Part shown: piece after piece, positions 62,065 through 64,000 of the stretch
Layout of the letters: every line of letters begins with the position of its first letter
Position numbering within the stretch: position 1 is the stretch's first letter
Origin: Komagataeibacter xylinus
GTDB lineage: Bacteria > Pseudomonadota > Alphaproteobacteria > Acetobacterales > Acetobacteraceae
Assembly (NCBI RefSeq): GCF_009834365.1
Contig: NZ_CP041348.1
Coordinates: forward strand, 652,001 to 716,000
Reading direction: 5' to 3'
Length of the DNA stretch: 64,000 bases
Notes under the pieces: generated by a model
Told to the model about the DNA's origin: nothing
Databases searched by the model: none
The model's input: the letters and a program-made list of their open reading frames with translations, nothing else
Program-made: the position numbers and the translations under genes

Positions 62065-64000
62065 TTATTGAATGGCTTGCGACACGCTCTGCCCATTTTT
62101 ACGGGAGAGAAGCCATTGCCCGAGTGCATCAGGGGGAAGCGGCTTCGAAAACAGGTAACCCTGCATGACATCGCAATGCAGCGTTTGCAGAAGCGCCTTC
62201 TGCTCGGGCGTTTCCACCCCTTCGGTCACGACCGTCATGCCCAGTCCGCTGCCAATGCCGATTACCGCCGTCGTAACGGCCTGAGCATTGGCATCATGTT
62301 CAAGGTTCATGATGAAACTGCGGTCGATCTTGATTTCGGTCAGGGGGAGGCGCGTCAGGCGCGACAGGCTGGAAAAGCCGGTGCCGAAATCATCCATGGA
62401 CAGGCCTACGCCCATGGCGCGAATAGCATGGAGCACCGCCATTGTATCGGGGTTCTCATCCATCATGACACTCTCGGTAATTTCTACCGTAAGGCGATGC
62501 GGCCCGATTGCGTATGCCTTGAGCAGTTGATCGATCGTGACGGGTAACTGACGCTTGCGGAAATGCCCGGCCGAAAGATTGACCGCAACGGTCGGAACAT
62601 GGATGCCCGCCCGCTCCCACGCAACGATCTGCTGGCAGGCCTCCTGCAGTGACCATGTGCCGATCGCCTCGATCTGGCCGGTGGCTTCGGCAACCGCAAT
62701 GAAACGGGAGGGAAAGATGTTGCCCAGATGCGGATGATGCCACCGTGCCAGGGCCTCGACACCATAGAGCTGGCCCGAACGACCATCTATCTGCGGCTGG
62801 TAATGAAGCGCCAGTCTCCCCTCTTCAAGGGTTTTGCGCAGGGCCGAACCCAGCAGCAATCGGTCCTGTGCGGCGCTGTGATCATCGGGGATGGCAATGC
62901 GGTATGTTCCGGGTGCCTCCTTCTTGACCTGCCGCATGGCAGATTCTGCCAGGCTGATCAGGGATTCGCTGTCAGATCCGGTATGGGGAAACATGCTGAT
63001 ACCGATGCCCAGCGAGGGCACGATATAGTTGTTATGCACATCAACCGGCTGCGTCAGCCCCTTGATCAGGGCCTGCGCAAAGCGGATTGCGCCTGCCTCA
63101 TCTGTCTCGGGCAGGATGATGATGAACTCATCAGCACTGGATCGGCCCAGCACGTAATGGCTGCGACTCAACCGTCGGATCCGCTCGGACACGACCTTGA
63201 GGAAAAGATCGCCATTGGCATGACCCAGCGCTTCGTTAATGTCCCGAAAGCGGTCGAGGTTCAGCATAACGACGGCAAAATGATGATCGCCCGGTTGTCC
63301 GACCTGTTTGTCCAGAAAATCATGCAGGGCCGCGCGATTGAAAAAGCCCGTGAGCGGGTCATAACGCACCAGATGCGCGATATGCTGGCGGGCCGCGTAC
63401 TGTTCGATCACGACACCGCAGAAAGGAACACACCCGTCGACTATGCGGCGTGCCCCTTCATGGCCATGGCCGGGGTTGCGCGAAAAGAGCGCCAGAATAC
63501 CACTCACCTGCCCCTGCGCAGACAGGATTGAAGACGCCCAGCAGTGATGCAGCCCCAACGAAATGCCAAGGGAATAATAATTGTTCCATACAACGGTGTC
63601 GGCATCTGAGGGGGTCTGTGCCAGCGCCGTCATATCGGCATCAGACAGCACGACATTTTCCAGTGCTGCGGCATAGCGGCGTGGAAAGCCCACACCCGAC
63701 AGGATTTCCAGTTTCCGGTTTTCATCGACAAGCATCAGCAGGGCCACGGTGTCGGGAACGAATGTCTCGATCTCACGGCACACAAGATCCGCGATTTCGC
63801 CAATCATCATGTCAGTGGACAGGGAACGGAAAACGGTATTCTGAAGATCTAGAATATTCCTGCGATGGCTTTCATCAGTAATACCCTTGATGCTGGCCAG
63901 GTAATATTTTTCGCCCTCAGGCACCATTTCCACAGCCGATATCGCCAGTTCGGCGGGAATATGGTCTCCGGCCTGATTCTGGAACATGATTTCCCGCGAT
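62065..64000 (-). CDS. PAS-GAF-GGDEF-EAL cyclic-di-GMP protein, paralogue (N-terminus beyond window)
   Basis: 645 codons are present; the frame is open through position 64000. The first visible residues SREIMFQNQAGD match the end of the PAS core of the downstream paralogue, so about 90 residues are missing. GAF, GGDEF and EAL domains follow. The cyclase motif reads SSADEF instead of GGDEF and has no RxxD I-site, so synthesis of c-di-GMP is very unlikely. The EAL motif set (EALARW, VNLSAGHF, ITESV, DDFGTG, KIDRSF, EGVET, MQGYLF) is complete, suggesting a phosphodiesterase. It is first of the two-gene operon in the window, like pdeA ahead of dgc in xylinus cdg operons. Confidence 0.9.
   Translation of the reverse strand, partial: SREIMFQNQAGDHIPAELAISAVEMVPEGEKYYLASIKGITDESHRRNILDLQNTVFRSLSTDMMIGEIADLVCREIETFVPDTVALLMLVDENRKLEILSGVGFPRRYAAALENVVLSDADMTALAQTPSDADTVVWNNYYSLGISLGLHHCWASSILSAQGQVSGILALFSRNPGHGHEGARRIVDGCVPFCGVVIEQYAARQHIAHLVRYDPLTGFFNRAALHDFLDKQVGQPGDHHFAVVMLNLDRFRDINEALGHANGDLFLKVVSERIRRLSRSHYVLGRSSADEFIIILPETDEAGAIRFAQALIKGLTQPVDVHNNYIVPSLGIGISMFPHTGSDSESLISLAESAMRQVKKEAPGTYRIAIPDDHSAAQDRLLLGSALRKTLEEGRLALHYQPQIDGRSGQLYGVEALARWHHPHLGNIFPSRFIAVAEATGQIEAIGTWSLQEACQQIVAWERAGIHVPTVAVNLSAGHFRKRQLPVTIDQLLKAYAIGPHRLTVEITESVMMDENPDTMAVLHAIRAMGVGLSMDDFGTGFSSLSRLTRLPLTEIKIDRSFIMNLEHDANAQAVTTAVIGIGSGLGMTVVTEGVETPEQKALLQTLHCDVMQGYLFSKPLPPDALGQWLLSRKNGQSVSQAIQ

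Overview
The window looks like a chromosomal segment of an acetic acid bacterium (Acetobacteraceae), most likely Komagataeibacter or a close Gluconacetobacter relative. This is inferred from the high-GC coding sequence, alphaproteobacterial gene orders (amidase/rne; DUF3576-leuS-lptE-holA; hydrolase/cysteine desulfurase/ferredoxin), tandem PAS-GAF-GGDEF-EAL proteins like those of the cellulose-producing xylinus group, and a hairpin-rich intergenic repeat. No species assignment is claimed.

Layout. 1-4.2 kb: truncated murein amidase divergent from RNase E (rne), which has a long leader and a good intrinsic terminator. 4.2-5.9 kb: an intact IS3-family insertion sequence with a 3-bp target duplication, lying between two degenerate copies of the intergenic repeat. 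5.9-10.8 kb, minus strand: cysE, an HI0933-type flavoprotein and a HerA-like ATPase joined by ATGA overlaps, preceded by a UbiH-type monooxygenase. 11.0-14.4 kb: glnB (PII), a small secreted protein, then a low-GC accessory patch (GtrII-like membrane glucosyltransferase, an inverted repeat, an IS5-family transposase relic). 14.4-25.2 kb: retropepsin-like protein, proline iminopeptidase, xerC divergent from priA, a COG2509 flavoprotein, two cation diffusion facilitators and a CLC transporter.

25.3-34.3 kb is a minus-strand run: two cysteine desulfurases, a 2Fe-2S ferredoxin, mnmA, a glutathione transferase, a GT4 glycosyltransferase, a CobW-type GTPase with a WD40 partner, and a second GT4. 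The first part reads as a sulfur supply unit (desulfurase, ferredoxin, tRNA thiolase). 34.3-48.9 kb: alpha/beta hydrolase, tyrS, DUF4186, a Rieske protein, an M29 aminopeptidase, a GT4/heparinase-like/rpe/rsmB run on the minus strand, then a YggS-type PLP protein, kup and hemW.

49.0-59.1 kb: a predicted exported nucleoside hydrolase, DUF1489, a lytic transglycosylase with a C-terminal SPOR-like region, a glycoside hydrolase family 3 homologue that appears to lack its catalytic nucleophile, and the DUF3576-leuS-lptE-holA cluster. 59.2-59.5 kb: a tRNA-Arg(CCU) gene split by a 225-bp group I intron. 59.8-64 kb: two tandem PAS/GAF/GGDEF/EAL cyclic-di-GMP proteins, one with a FixL-like heme-PAS signature, the other truncated by the window end.

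Eight copies of an approximately 80-bp double-hairpin repeat sit in gene borders across the window. No CRISPR array, rRNA gene or prophage was seen.
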